The notes beneath the pieces were generated by a model, which saw only the letters and a list, made by a program, of their open reading frames with translations, was not told the DNA's origin and made no database searches. 64,000 bases of DNA from the NCBI GenBank assembly GCA_001600615.1, contig BCKK01000002.1, forward strand, positions 3,254,809-3,318,808, read 5' to 3'. Position numbers and translations under genes: made by a program. Below, piece by piece: positions 21,748 to 39,826 of the stretch; the first letter of the stretch is position 1, and each line of letters starts with the position of its first letter. Source of the stretch: Dioszegia crocea (Eukaryota > Basidiomycota > Tremellomycetes > Tremellales > Bulleribasidiaceae).

Positions 21748-22364
21748 GAGGTGCAGTTGGCATTCAAGATGGCAGACAAGCAGTGAATAGTGGCGGCTCT
21801 TGTATCTTAATCTCGAGTCCCCACGGCTCTGATCATACTATGTATGTCCGAAGCGTTAAGCGGACTTGAACGGACGATGTACGTCGTTCGTTGAGAGGAT
21901 CCCGAGAGGACAAGTCAACCTAGGCTAACATGGCGGGTATTGCGAGACGCCCAAAGGCACGTTCTTTTTTGGTAAGGTACTGCTATTTTCACTGTGCATA
22001 CGATTACAAATGCCAATTGTGTACATGTCCCACTACGTACTACAAGATATTCAATGGCTTCAGAGCTCTGACATGATGTACAATCGAGCAGACAGCAGGG
22101 CACCGCTGGAATACTGTCTCTCGGGATTGTCGGCGATAAGAACCCGGACTTCACGGTGCCACATTACGTCAATTATCATAACTCCGACACCTCAGGCTCG
22201 GAGTTTGCTGCCGCGTGGCAAGTGCGATTTCCGCGATAGCGAGATTCGCGACTAAGTAGGTCGAATTGAGTCAAGCAGATAGCATCCATCAACATCACCC
22301 TCAGAAACACAGTCAGTCGCTCTCCCCCCGACACTGCATATTCAGCGCAAACTAACACGGTTAG

Positions 22365-23139
22365 ATGGCGCGATCACAGGACGCTGCACCCAACGTCGGT
22401 CGTTTGTCGCGATCGCAGGTTGCCGAGAAGCGAGGTCTTTACAAGGGTAGGTTCTTGACCCGGCCATGCTAATTATGTAGGCAAGAAGACAGCTACCACT
22501 GCGCCCAAGGCTGAGCAGCCTACCACCACTGAGAAGCCGATTGGAGGAAAGGCGAACGGGGAGAAGCGAACAGTGTCAACTGCCAAGGCGTCCAAATACT
22601 ACCCTGCCGAGGATGTCCGTCGACCCAAAGTCTCGCGAAAGACTCCTGGCAAGACCGCTCTCCGATCCAGCATCACCCCCGGTACCGTTCTTATCCTCCT
22701 CGCCGGCCGTTTCAGCGGCAAGCGTGTTGTCTTCTTGAAGCAACTCGACTCCGGCCTCCTCCTCGTTACCGGCCCCTTTAAACTCAACGGTGTCCCCCTC
22801 CGACGAGTCAGCCAAGCCTATGTCATTGCCACATCGACAAAGGTTGAGCTTGCCGGCCTCTCTATCCCCGAATCCGTCAACGACTCCTACTTCGCCAAAG
22901 CTAAGGCTGGCAAGTCCTCGAAGGAGGGAGAGTTCTTCGGCGAGGGCAAGGAGAAGAAGGCGTTCCCAGAGGAGAAGAAGTCAGAGCAGAAGGTGTGTTT
23001 CATGTTTGGGCCGTGCTGATATAAGTCCGTCGATGCTCCCCTCCTTTCCGCCATCAAAAAGGTTGACCACCTGAGCAAATACCTCAAAGCTACTTGGGGC
23101 TTGTCCAAGGGCGACCGATTCCACGAGCTCAAGTTCTAG
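22365..23139 (+). CDS. RPL6: 60S ribosomal protein eL6
   Basis: Structural protein of the large ribosomal subunit. Exons 22365-22446, 22481-22992 and 23026-23139 give an N-terminal basic tail ([18 protein letters not shown]), then [16 protein letters not shown], and the SH3-like/KOW core [60 protein letters not shown]. The C-terminus [14 protein letters not shown] precedes TAG at 23137-23139. It is the expected eL6 architecture, and codon choice is biased to C-ending codons as in highly expressed genes. An acceptor-like CTAACACGGTTAG sits directly against the ATG, indicating a 5'UTR intron. Convergent with ATR at 23 bp. The 617-bp upstream gap (21748-22364) holds no other feature that I can see. 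Confidence 0.96.
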
Positions 23140-23162
23140 GCATTGGGATGCATGTATTATGA

Positions 23163-29870
<6,708 letters not shown>

Positions 29871-29910
29871 GTGGGAGTGAAGTGGGAGAAGGAAGCTGGA
29901 TGTACGAGTA

Positions 29911-29941
29911 CCATCAACATTAATGACCATCAACATTAATG
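29911..29941. repeat. Two tandem 16-bp units upstream of ATR
   Basis: CCATCAACATTAATGA followed by CCATCAACATTAATGG, lying 41 bp upstream of the ATR start codon and in the ATR/PAF1 divergent promoter. Each unit carries an ATTAAT palindrome. Confidence 0.7.
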
Positions 29942-29974
29942 GGTGAGTTAAGGAAATCAGTCGGGATGACCGTG

Positions 29975-29980
29975 CACGTG
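29975..29980. promoter_or_regulatory. CACGTG E-box in ATR/PAF1 divergent promoter
   Basis: The palindrome occurs in the context GCACGTGACCAC, about 100 bp from each start codon. CACGTGACC recurs in the MHYT/RING-E3 divergent promoter (39743). It fits a bHLH-type site, but no binding evidence exists here. Confidence 0.3.
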
Positions 29981-30076
29981 ACCACTGAACCACCTATTAT
30001 TGGGAAGCTGTCAGACCAGCTGGGATAGATTGCCTATACCACCCGCAGTAGCATCTTTATCCATACTTGCTCCGTC

Positions 30077-31414
30077 ATGGCGTCCAAGAAATCGTAAGTG
30101 TGCATCAGAACTGCGCTGAGAAAAGCCGTCTCGACCTTCTCGTTCGGGTCAGATACCTGAATCCACTGCCTCCGCCTCCTTTCCCGCCTAAGTTATTCGA
30201 CATACCTTCCGATATAAGCCGGCTTGGGGAGCCTAGCTACTTATCTCAGCTGGCTTCCAGCACACCTCTGCCGATGCTGGTGGACTCGGAGATGGGGATG
30301 CCACTTGACCTCAGCAGCTACAACGTCTGGGATGGCGATGATACATGTAAGCTGACTTTCATTCATCTGTGCTGATTGTAGCTCTACTTGGACATGCAGG
30401 GACCGAAGTTGATCCTGAGGATGCGATACTTTTGGCACCTGCAGCGGCTTCGAAGGGCCCGGCAGAGGAGGTCTCGTGGATGCGGACATCCAATCTATTT
30501 ATGCGGAAAACACAGAATAAACGCACAGTCGAAACAACCAAGTGCGCTTTTAGAAGATGTAGCTGATTTTAGGGGCGACATCGAGGTCGATGCGACGGAA
30601 GATTCGCAAATAGAAGCGATCGAGAAGACGTTTTTAGATATCTCGACCGACCTCAAACATCCAGACGCGAAGAAGAAGAATCTTACGGTGCTCGAGGTAT
30701 GTGTTGCTTTTATGTGGCTGATGGGCAGAGTTACGACTTGGTACCGGATAATAATTGGGGAGAAGTCTCTTACATCATGATGAAGTTTCCTGACAGACCG
30801 AGTGGCCTGTCTGCGGCTATGGTAAGGTCAAACTATATTGTGCTGAGATCAGAAAATCAATCGTCCGACATCGCCGAGGCTCGGACGAGCCCTTTTACTT
30901 CCCCGAGATCACGACGGTCAACAGGAGGTTGATTACTTTCTCCCCACAGAAGAGGATGTCCCTCGCTTGGATGATGTGTTTACTCGAGCGGTGGATGCGG
31001 AAGTCGTCGAGCAAGTGGAAGAGATGGACGTTGATGATGTGCGGATCGACGAAATACTGCCGGTGAGTGTTGGCGCGAACATTGCTGAGGGCAGAGTACG
31101 CACTATGAGCGAACCAGAACGTATGAGACTGTCTCAGCAGTGAAGCCTCAGAAGGAGGTTCTTCTGACTTTTAACGAGGGCCAGGTTGAATATCGAGAGG
31201 TGTTCATGCGCACCCTTCTGCGTAAAGCTCGGGCTAAGGTGAGTCCAAGCAATGTCCCGGCTGATGTCAGCGCGATGATCACACACACTCTGTGGACAAG
31301 ATGCGAGTTGGCTATCGACGTCCTACCGTAGGAGACGATGAAGCCAGGATGGAAAGGCAGCGTCAAGTCTTAGATCCCACTTGGGCGGAGGAGCAACTGC
31401 TCGAAAGGGATTGA
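30077..31414 (+). CDS. PAF1: RNA polymerase II-associated factor Paf1
   Basis: Paf1 is a core subunit of the PAF elongation complex, needed for histone H2B ubiquitination and elongation. The first exon MASKKS (30077-30092) splices to RLDLLVRVRYLNPLPPPPFP, then LFDIPSDISRLGEPSYLSQL and STPLPMLVDSEMGMPLDLSS, all hallmark Paf1 sequence. Next come DPEDAILLAP, VSWMRTSNLFMRKT, FLDISTDLKHPDAKKKNLTV and SYDLVPDNNWGEVSYIMMKF. The C-terminal part has HYERTRTYETVSAVKP, KEVLLTFNEGQVEY and VGYRRPTVGDDEARMERQR, ending EEQLLERD. TGA is at 31412-31414. About nine short exons. At about 360 residues it lacks the long acidic tail of animal Paf1. Its stop codon directly abuts that of NBP35 on the other strand. 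Confidence 0.94.
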
Positions 31415-32422
31415 TCATGCATCGCCTAGAAGCTCTCGCACTCGCTGGACTATGTCTAGGTATGCCCCCGTCGCGGGACTATCTGGGAACTCATCTAGGA
31501 AACTCAGGCCCCGATCGCACGTCATTCCTATTCTTGGATCCAATGGCACCTTGCCGAGAACCTCGATCCCTAGCTCCTGCCCCATTGCATCCGCCCCCCC
31601 TGTCGTCGGGGCAAATATCTGGCTCTCGCCTTTGCAGCTTGGGCAGACGAACCCTGACATGTTCTCCACCAACCCGAGGATAGGTATTCCTACTTTCCGG
31701 CAGAAGTCAATCTCCTTGCGCACATCCTGTAGCGCTACCTCCTGGGGAGTGGTGACAAGAATAGCTCCATCGATCCCGGCATCCTTGAGATACTGGACGA
31801 TGCTGAGATGTTCGTCGCTGGTGCCGGGCGGTGTATCGATCACCATATAGTCTAGATCTCCCCATTCGACATCTTTGAGGAATTGCTTTATAAGGCCGTT
31901 CTTTTTGGGGCCTCGCCATATGACCGCATCCGAGTTGGAGGGGAGGAGAAAGCCAATCGACATGACGGCGAGATTATCTTGGGCATATGCGGGTGACCAG
32001 CCCGAGGCGGATGTGTGAATTGTGGAGGTTGATAGGCCCATAAGCAGGGGTATGGAAGGGCCGCAGATGTCAACATCCATGATTCCAGTCTATTTGTCAG
32101 CAAGGTCAATGACGGTATTTACCTGACATTCGTCATCTGCAGCTAGTGCCCATGACAACCCGGCGGTAAAAGTGCTCTTGCCTACTCCTCCCTTCCCAGA
32201 GAGCACCAAGATCTTTCTTTTGACCGACCGCATGCGATCGCGTATTATGGGGAGATCAGGGTCAGGACCCTTGGGTCCTTCGGCGCAGACGGTCTGATTT
32301 GGGCAGCCATCACAGGCGTCTGCCTTGCCAGCGAGATTGGATTCTACGCCCTGAGGTCAGCTCCACAGTGTTCATTGGCTTACTGGGCAGTGCTCTGGGG
32401 CATTTTCAGGGACGACGGTCAT
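31415..32422 (-). CDS. NBP35: Cytosolic Fe-S cluster assembly scaffold ATPase Nbp35
   Basis: Nbp35 with Cfd1 forms the scaffold on which cytosolic and nuclear Fe-S clusters are assembled. The start [13 protein letters not shown] splices to [20 protein letters not shown], giving the C-x13-C-x2-C-x5-C N-terminal cluster ligands that distinguish Nbp35 from Cfd1. The deviant Walker A is [11 protein letters not shown]. Further motifs are [33 protein letters not shown], and the C-terminal bridging-cluster motif [15 protein letters not shown] with its C-x2-C. It ends [12 protein letters not shown] with TGA at 31415-31417. Four or so exons. Its only odd feature is position: the last base of its gene is adjacent to the last base of PAF1 (the shared 6-mer TGATCA). 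Confidence 0.95.
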
Positions 32423-32713
32423 GATGTGTACACTACAGGAACTATCGGACTGAATTGGGTGGCAAAAAGCTAAGCCAGCTGGTGCAGCGGGTAGCGGAGT
32501 CTCGGTCGATCTCCGTGCACACCCAAATTTACCCTAGCCTTGAAGTTGAGGCCACTCGAGCTCTGCTGCTGCAGCCGACACTCGAGCATCTCCCATATAG
32601 CAGATGATAATGAACAGGTCTTCTCGCCTCACGGTCTATCCGCTGGACCAACCTTGTTCCGGCGACCTGGCGCGGGGCCGGATGTCGCATCGGACACGGC
32701 ATTCACTGAATTC
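32423..32713. other. NBP35 upstream region with an imperfect inverted repeat
   Basis: The 291 bp between the NBP35 start and the chitin synthase stop contain AATTGGGTG (about 32452-32460) and CACCCAAATTT (about 32519-32529), which can pair around a GC-rich middle. I tested this for a tRNA cloverleaf and found no D or T arm. No gene is visible. Confidence 0.35.
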
Positions 32714-35700
32714 CTAGAAATCTAATACATCATGACCGTAGCTGGGCCACATCTTCCGATACTCATCGAGAGCACACATGTCATCAAAGCAGGGTATCAG
32801 ATTGTCTAGTTCCTTCGACAACACCTTCCCAGCTGCCTCGCCACCCAATAGTACAAGCACTAAATCAGCTCGAGCTTCCCCTGAACTCACCCCTAGGAAA
32901 CGCACAGCCGACAGTCCGAAAGTGCCCCATAACAGGTACATGAAGTAGTACTGCTGCTTATCCTCGAGCTCCTGGGTTTGCAAATTCATCGCTTTCTGCA
33001 CGCACGCCGGGTCGACCACGCTAGCGTCTAGACATAGCCCGACGAGACGTTTCGTTTCCGGTAACCCATTCAACGTCTGGATCGAGATTGCGAGAGCAGC
33101 ATTAGAGAGGAGCCACAGGGCGACCAGCCTGGTCCTGAATGTGCGGTTTTGATCCTTGGCATAAGCTTTGCCCACGTTGAACGTACGTCAGGGTCTGCTC
33201 CTCTCGTCTCTATTGGTTCTTTCCACGGCGTCACGGCACGCTGCACTGTCTGTTGGAACGCCTCGTCAAGCTCTGCCATGTTCTACATCAGCGGTGCCGT
33301 ACACGTACTTACTCTCTGTACATCCACCACGACCTTAGCCTTACTAGTTACCGCGGGTAACGCTTCGACCTTGTCGCTGCCTTTGGTGCCCCAAGAAACG
33401 TCGTGCAGGTTGCAGAATGCGTATACATTGAGAACGTTTGTGAATGACGGGGCCAAGAGCTAGGTCAGCTCGTTCAGTCTATACTCACCAAGTACTGAGG
33501 GAAAGAGTGCAACATGTGCCAGGGATCGCGCTAAATCAGCCAAATTCCTTGCTGGACATACGTATAAGAGAGATGCGAAGAGGTAGATGCCTAAGTCAGC
33601 TCTGAGAATGCTTCAACCTACCGACTGTCGACATGATCGCTGCGACCAGTACGCCGTTGGTTTTGCTAAATAGATTGCTCAACTTTACAGCAATGTCGCC
33701 GTCGATATTGAGCGCAAACTATCAGCAGGATCAGATTGGGACTCACTTGGAACGCCCTGACTGATAGGATTAAGGAACAAGTTGTGAGGTACGCTGACAA
33801 GACTGCATATACACTAAATTAGCTCGGACTGAGAGGACTTACCCTAAGGTTAAGAGGTACAACCCCCTTTCTCCCTTCGGTCGATTTCCCAGAGCGAGGA
33901 CAAACTACATCAGCACCATCATACAATGACGAACCTGTAGCATAAGGAATGCCAGATACACCCAGAGCAGCACCAAGTTGATCCAGTGAGTCTGCATCAG
34001 CTACGCCCAGCTGCAACCTACCACTTGCTCGGTGCCGAAAAGATAGATGTGCGTCGCATCAGGGACAAGATTGATGATGATTGAGAAGGTCAACCACAGA
34101 TTGGCGAGCGCGAACCACGAAAACAAGAGGGTAGATCTTTCAGCGTTGTTGCATGCTGACTTACAAATTGTACTGACATCAGCTGTGTCTACTGTTCACT
34201 CACTATTGCCTGAATGTGAAAGAAGAACATCCGCAGTGGGTTGTGCCCACTCTTGTATAAGCGGAAAAAGTGAATCAAAGCGTACTGCCTTAGCTTTGCC
34301 ACATTCAAACTCACGACCGACGCCGCAAATGATCCGTTTAGCCATCGCCGTCTTTGGCTGATCAGTTCAGTCGCCTGCTCGGGGACATCCGTCTCGGCCT
34401 TGCTGGGTTTGACATAAGATAGGACCCATTTGTCGCCGGCCTTGGCTACCAGCTCGAAGCATAGAATTCTGCGTGAGTAGCCAGTCGGAGCTTTGACCTA
34501 CCTGTCTTCGGCAAGGAACATATTCTTCGTGAAGATGTTCATCCCGTGAATTCCTTTCTTCCCCAGCCGGTCGGCCACTCTCAGCTCAATTCCAGACTGA
34601 CTCACTTGTATGATCGCCGTGAAAGTACTGCTCGAGAGGTCGTCCCTGGATAGCCCTGAAACGGTAGGCCGAGAAGGCCCCCGGCAGTACGCTCACGCTG
34701 GCGTCAGCAGGTCCCGTCAGGCACTTACTATCCAAAGCTACTCTCGAGAGGCTTGTCCAGTATGTTGGACATCTTGTACTCAAAGTTCTGAGCTGCCACC
34801 AGTGGATTCAGGATCTTTAGACCGCTGATCATGGCATGTATCTCGCCGCACGCTCCGCCGAGGTTTTTGTTATTCTGCATCAGCCATATCGACAACAAGC
34901 TTACGTAGAACGCTTCCCACACTAAGGTCAGCCCGTCCCATCTTGAACTCACAGTGGTAGATTGCTTTGTGACCAGGTTTTGTCCCGGCGTCGAGCAAAA
35001 CGCATATCTCTGGGTTGAGCTGCCGTCCTATGGCATTGAACAGCCAGCGATGGGAGTTGATCTTCTTTGAGTTCTCTTGCTTCAGGCAGAATATGATCTG
35101 CACTGGAACAAGGTTGTTTGGATCCCCTGGGTGGGGCTGTACAAGCTGTGGGCTGGCATCGACCGAAAGCTGCGTGGTGTACTGTTGTCAGACCGAACTA
35201 GTTTACCTTACCTCGAATATGTGAGCCGTCGTGGTCTTGTCGTCGACCGCTCTCTTGAGCACCCCATCTTGGTAGCACCCGATAGTAGCTAGAATATCCA
35301 GCACGCTGGTGTCCATCGGTCCAATCCCGTCCGCAATGAGGGCGACCACAATGCGCTGCCAGCCTGGCTTGCCCTCTTCCGCGGTGCGGCGCCAGTATTT
35401 GGATCTGATTAGCACTATCACCAAAAGACCCACTTCTTGGTATTGCAGATATCGCGAATATTCAACATCACATTGTGTAGTGTCCGGGCGTAAAGGTTCT
35501 TGTCCTCGTTGTCTATTTCAGCTTGGCCAAACTTGGACTCACAACTCGTGACAGCGATGAGCAATTCCGTCTCTCTGTTGTACTTGCTCACTCTCAGATT
35601 CCACCCATTCTCGGGCGTGAAGTCGTCGGGATCACAAGTTGCAGCGGTGTATCGCATGTGCGTGAACTCTCGAGACTTTTTGCCATGGGTCCATTTGGGC

Positions 35701-36093
35701 TCGACTGCGCTGGAGATTGGCGTTGGAACTGGGTACCTGTTGTCAGACTGAACAAGCAATACTCACTCGTTGATCCAATGTCCCTGGGTGAGCTTGACCT
35801 GACGAGTGGTAGCTGCTCGACGTGGCATGGTCTGACGCCTGATGAAGTCCGCCCCTGCCGACAGGGCAGAGTCTCGGGAGTGGTTAGGTTCGGATCTGAT
35901 ATCAGCTACATCGTCAGTAGACTTACGATGTGAGCGGCTTGAGCTCGTCATCTTCGTCTGCCGCGACCCAGGGTATATGCTGCCCGTCCACTACAACCCC
36001 ACTGGCCGCTGCATAGCGAGGGCCGCTGTGGATCTCGGGTGGGTACTGAGGGATCGCGGCTTGTCGGTCATCAAATGGATCTTGCCTAGGCAT
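32714..36093 (-). CDS. Chitin synthase, division 1 (class I-III type)
   Basis: Plasma-membrane enzyme that polymerises UDP-GlcNAc into chitin. The minus-strand start [20 protein letters not shown] leads to [25 protein letters not shown], and [16 protein letters not shown], a division-1 signature. The catalytic GT2 region has [85 protein letters not shown], and [20 protein letters not shown]. The [11 protein letters not shown] motif lies near 34,330-34,370. Multiple hydrophobic segments follow, ending [15 protein letters not shown] at TAG 32714. It lacks a myosin motor and the long N-terminal extension of division 2. About 15 exons, including one split inside GHKAIY. Which numbered CHS gene it is cannot be told without a tree. 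Confidence 0.93.
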
Positions 36094-36360
36094 GTTGTAT
36101 GGTGAGTGAAAGTAGAGGGACGTTAAGGGATGTCAGCGTCTTTGTTTATCAAACGTTGGTGAATGGATGAAACCTGGACGAGACATGTCGAATGATTGAG
36201 CTTCTCAGTTTAATGACTGCGCCAGGGTGCGGACGATGACTACATGTATAGAGGCAGATCAAAAGGACTTTCAAGAAATGAAGCCGAGCGGATAGGTGAC
36301 GTGGAAAATCGGTATGCCATACACTACTCGATCTATTAATGTACACACTTGCACCAGAAG

Positions 36361-39177
36361 CTAGTCCAAAGGCAAGATCTTGCACTGCGACTCCCAATCC
36401 GTGAACTCCAAGAACTTCTGCTCGTCCCGCTCTGCCAAGCCCTGCATGACCCGCACAAACCACCTGTCATAAGCTAAGCCCAATTTTTTACTCACATATC
36501 AGCCTTGTCTCGCACCGCACTATAGTTTGCAACCGACAACTCCTCATCACTCATCAAACCCTGCTTCTTGGCTCCAACCAACGAGTTCAGTGCGCCCTTG
36601 ATCCCGTGATCGGTCGTACCCGTACCAGGGCGCCGGCGGGGTGTTCCCATGTGATGCTCGGCGGTCAAGAATGGATTGGATGGCTTTTTCTCGGACGCGG
36701 CGACCTCGGCGGCTAGATCGTTGGCGGGGCGAATGTACATTCTACCGATTTCGCCAGACAGACTCTTAGCAACGTCTCTGTAGACGCCGCCGCGGAGAAT
36801 CATCGTCTGCGACCTGCAGAACAGATTCCAGGGTGAGTATACGAAGGGTGCGGGGGGTTTGTCCCAGTCCCGGCGACTGGTCTCGAGGTGCGGGACTTGG
36901 ATACCGGATGCCCTGGTCTGTACCAAAGTAAGGCTATCGGGGGCAGGTAGAATCATCGACATGATGAGCATCTGTGCCGGCCGCTTGTCGTCGTTGTCGG
37001 ATGTGGGGAGATTGACGATATCGGGACAGAGACGAGCTTCGTCTGGGAGGGTCGGCCAGACGCGCATCGCTGTCGTGAGAGATTCGAGGGACACGCATAG
37101 CGCGGCCAGGAAATCGAAGAAGGACTCCGTGCTGGAATCGTTCGAGTGACGACTGTCGGTGTCATCGTCAAGCGCCTCGGTGGCTCGCTGAAGCAATTCA
37201 TTGAGGGTGACATTGCGACAGGAATTGAGCCACGCAAGGGTCTTGCCGTTGAGCGGCATCGAGATGTCCGGCAAGCGGTACGCCGGGATCTGATGGCGGG
37301 CAAAGTTGTACACGAGGACATCGAGGGAATCGCCAGCAGGACGAACCCCGAAAAGCCCTAGATACACCCCTCCCTCCTGTACCACCGGCAGACTACCCCG
37401 CTTGGCGTACGTCTTGCAGGCATTAAGAAAGACGTCCATCTCGACTTTGCTTACGCCCATATAGTCGGCTAAGAGTTTCGAGAAGAATCGCGTCTCGGCG
37501 AGACGCCATCCTCGGTCGAGGTAGTAGTCAACCGAGTCGACGTCTTTGCTGGGGTCGTATTCGATCCCCAAATCGGCCGCGGCGGGCTTGCCGTGTCCGA
37601 GTTCACGCGCAAAGAAGCACATGACTCCTTCGCTGGACCCGAGTCGCATGGTGATGCCGTGGATGGAGCTCTCGTCGTCAAGCTGGGGTGTGAATTTTTC
37701 CGCTAGTTCTTGGCCTTCAAACACCTTGGTGCCGGTGGTCAAGACACGGTCAAACAGGATGCCGATGGAGTCGACCGAGAGATCAAGGGAGTGGGCAAGG
37801 AGGACTGTAGCTTGTACGAAGCGTGATCGGAAGGAAGTGCCGGGTGTGGAGGGAGTGTTTATGATTCGTGGGACGTGAGGGACGACTGCTTTCCAGCAGA
37901 ATGACATTTGGTAAAGCCACTGGAAAGAGCCTAATCGAGGGTCGAGCAGAGCTGCAACACCCTGAGGTTAGCTTTTTCGGTGTTGGACGTACCTCTGACT
38001 CTGCATCGGTCTGCATGATTTGCATCGGGATCGTTCCATCGGGCTTAACCAGAATCTTGCCAGAATCGTCAAATGTGACACTAGCAAGGACGATGTTTTT
38101 ACTGGTGGCCTTCATTTGTATGCGCGTGCGAAGATCGAGGGCGGCGAGGAGGAGAGAGACAAAGATGATGACGCCGCACATGACGGAGATGGCTAAGGTT
38201 AGGGCGATCTGGAGTGCACTCACCGATGATTAGTCTGGTGTTTTGCCCCGAGCTGACCAGATCTCCTGGCGAGACTTCGCGCGTGCGGTAGGAAGTGCCT
38301 CCCAAGCCGAGGTAATGCATTCTGTCATTAGCTCTGCTGTCGTGCGACTTACCCGCAAACCGCTGCCGCCAAGAATAGACTGCAGACACCACGCTTCCAG
38401 AACGATTCCTGCCATTGCTGCCTTGCGCGGAAGAAAAGGGCCAGAGCAGCTACGGCGGCAATACAAGCTAGGACGAGGGCGAAGACAACAGTCACAGCCT
38501 GAAGTCAGCTCCGAATGACGGTGACTTACGGTATAGGAAACGTAGAAATTAGGCAGTTCGAATGACGCAGAGTAATGCATGAGACCGACTATCGTCAGCC
38601 ACGAAATATTTTGACTCACTTGTAAGTCCTAGGAAGACCCCGCCCGCGAGAATACGCCATGACTCGAGCAGATTACGAGGAGACAGCGCAGCCCGCCATG
38701 AATCATCCTTGTCGGCGATGTATGATGGGTCGTCACCGAGAAACCAAAAGGCGCAAATGGTGGCAATGAGAGGAACAAAGAGGGAGAGTGAGGTCATGCC
38801 GGGGGAGAACTGAGTGAGCGCCGCTTTGATGTAAACTCACCATGATGGCCCAGCTCAAATTCGGTGTAGGGTCCAACCTCACACTGATCATGCTGACAAA
38901 GTGCATTCCCCATACTGCCACAGCCGCAAAGCAGATGGCGGAGATGACAAGAAAGCCAAAGTTTCGCAGGCCTCTGTTACTGGTCCGTCGACCGAGAAGC
39001 AGTAGTGTGGCGTAAGAACCCAGAATCGAGACTATGATGGAGAGGACGAGGAAACCAGGCTGTGGTCGCATGGGGATGTCATGGTTGTTGTAGTATGCGA
39101 CTAGGGCGACGGGATCTGGAGGTCAGCTCAGAGCTGGTCTAGAACTTACCATTCCAGATGTTTTCGGGCGCAGGCAT
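36361..39177 (-). CDS. MHYT-domain multi-pass membrane protein with long cytosolic tail
   Basis: The start MPAPENIWN splices to DPVALVAYYNNHDIPMRPQP. Seven or so hydrophobic segments follow in many small exons. Three carry the MHYT-type motif: WGMHFVSM, VGLMHYSASFELP and VCGMHYLGLGG, the spacing expected of an MHYT sensor domain (proposed to bind copper and sense a diatomic gas in bacteria). After the last membrane segment (CGVIIFVSLLLAALDLRTRI) comes about 550 residues of soluble sequence that I cannot assign: SFFDFLAALCVSLESLTTAM, YLGLFGVRPAGDSLDVLVYN and a basic stretch GTPRRRPGTGTTDH. The last exon (WFVRVMQGLAERDEQ ... CKILPLD) ends at TAG 36361. No GGDEF, EAL or kinase motif is visible. 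Such proteins occur in basidiomycetes with unknown function. Confidence 0.82.
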
Positions 39178-39826
39178 GGTGGCTAATTGAGTCCTTTGGA
39201 CGTTGTGGTAAGTCCTCTGGATGGGTGCTGTTTATTATCAGAGAGTAAGGATGAGTGTTGGGCATTGGGGGCGACTTTGTAACGAGGGGTCTACTCGGGT
39301 GCCTGCCCTCGTTGCCAACGTCGAACCCGTGCCTGCTTTGCATCATTCATTCACGTTCCTGATTTGAATGGTTCCAAAGGTGGCTCGCAGCGCGCAGAGG
39401 AACGAGGCTCATTCGGGGGCGGGCGACAAGTTTCAGGGTGGCCCTCGGCCCTCAGGGTGCAGATCTCGGCATCACATGAAACACGACCCGAGTGGGGGAT
39501 CTGCCTGGCGAAATGGCTGACTTGACTTTGGCCGTGGCCTCATGGACATGCATGAGATCACACTCCCAGCTCCACGTCTCGCCAGCAGTGACTCCAAAGA
39601 TTATCCAAACACGATATATAGGCTCCAAGAGACTGAGAGAGCGACAAGGTTGGTGAAGCAAACTTTAGAGTCAACCTCGCGGGACCTTATCGGGACGGAC
39701 GGCGGACACAGCATATCTAAAGCGCCCTCCCACTTAAGCTGACACGTGACCGCTTGTGTCGTCATCCCGCTGTGTCATATATTCAACGCTCTACGCTCAG
39801 ATAGCATCTATCAGACACTGACGACG
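39178..39826. promoter_or_regulatory. Divergent intergenic region between MHYT protein and RING E3, with CACGTG
   Basis: 649 bp without a gene. It contains an E-box CACGTG at 39743-39748 (context GACACGTGACC), 84 bp before the RING E3 start, and an ATATATAGG TATA-like stretch near 39612-39620. The same CACGTGACC occurs in the ATR/PAF1 promoter. Nothing else stands out. Confidence 0.35.

Noticed and set aside
32474..32530. tRNA-like A-box sequence (TGGTGCAGCGGGTAGCG)
   Set aside because: No T arm with TTCGA, no complementary anticodon stem, and no T-run follows. The flanking GGGTG/CACCC pairing is too far apart for an acceptor stem.
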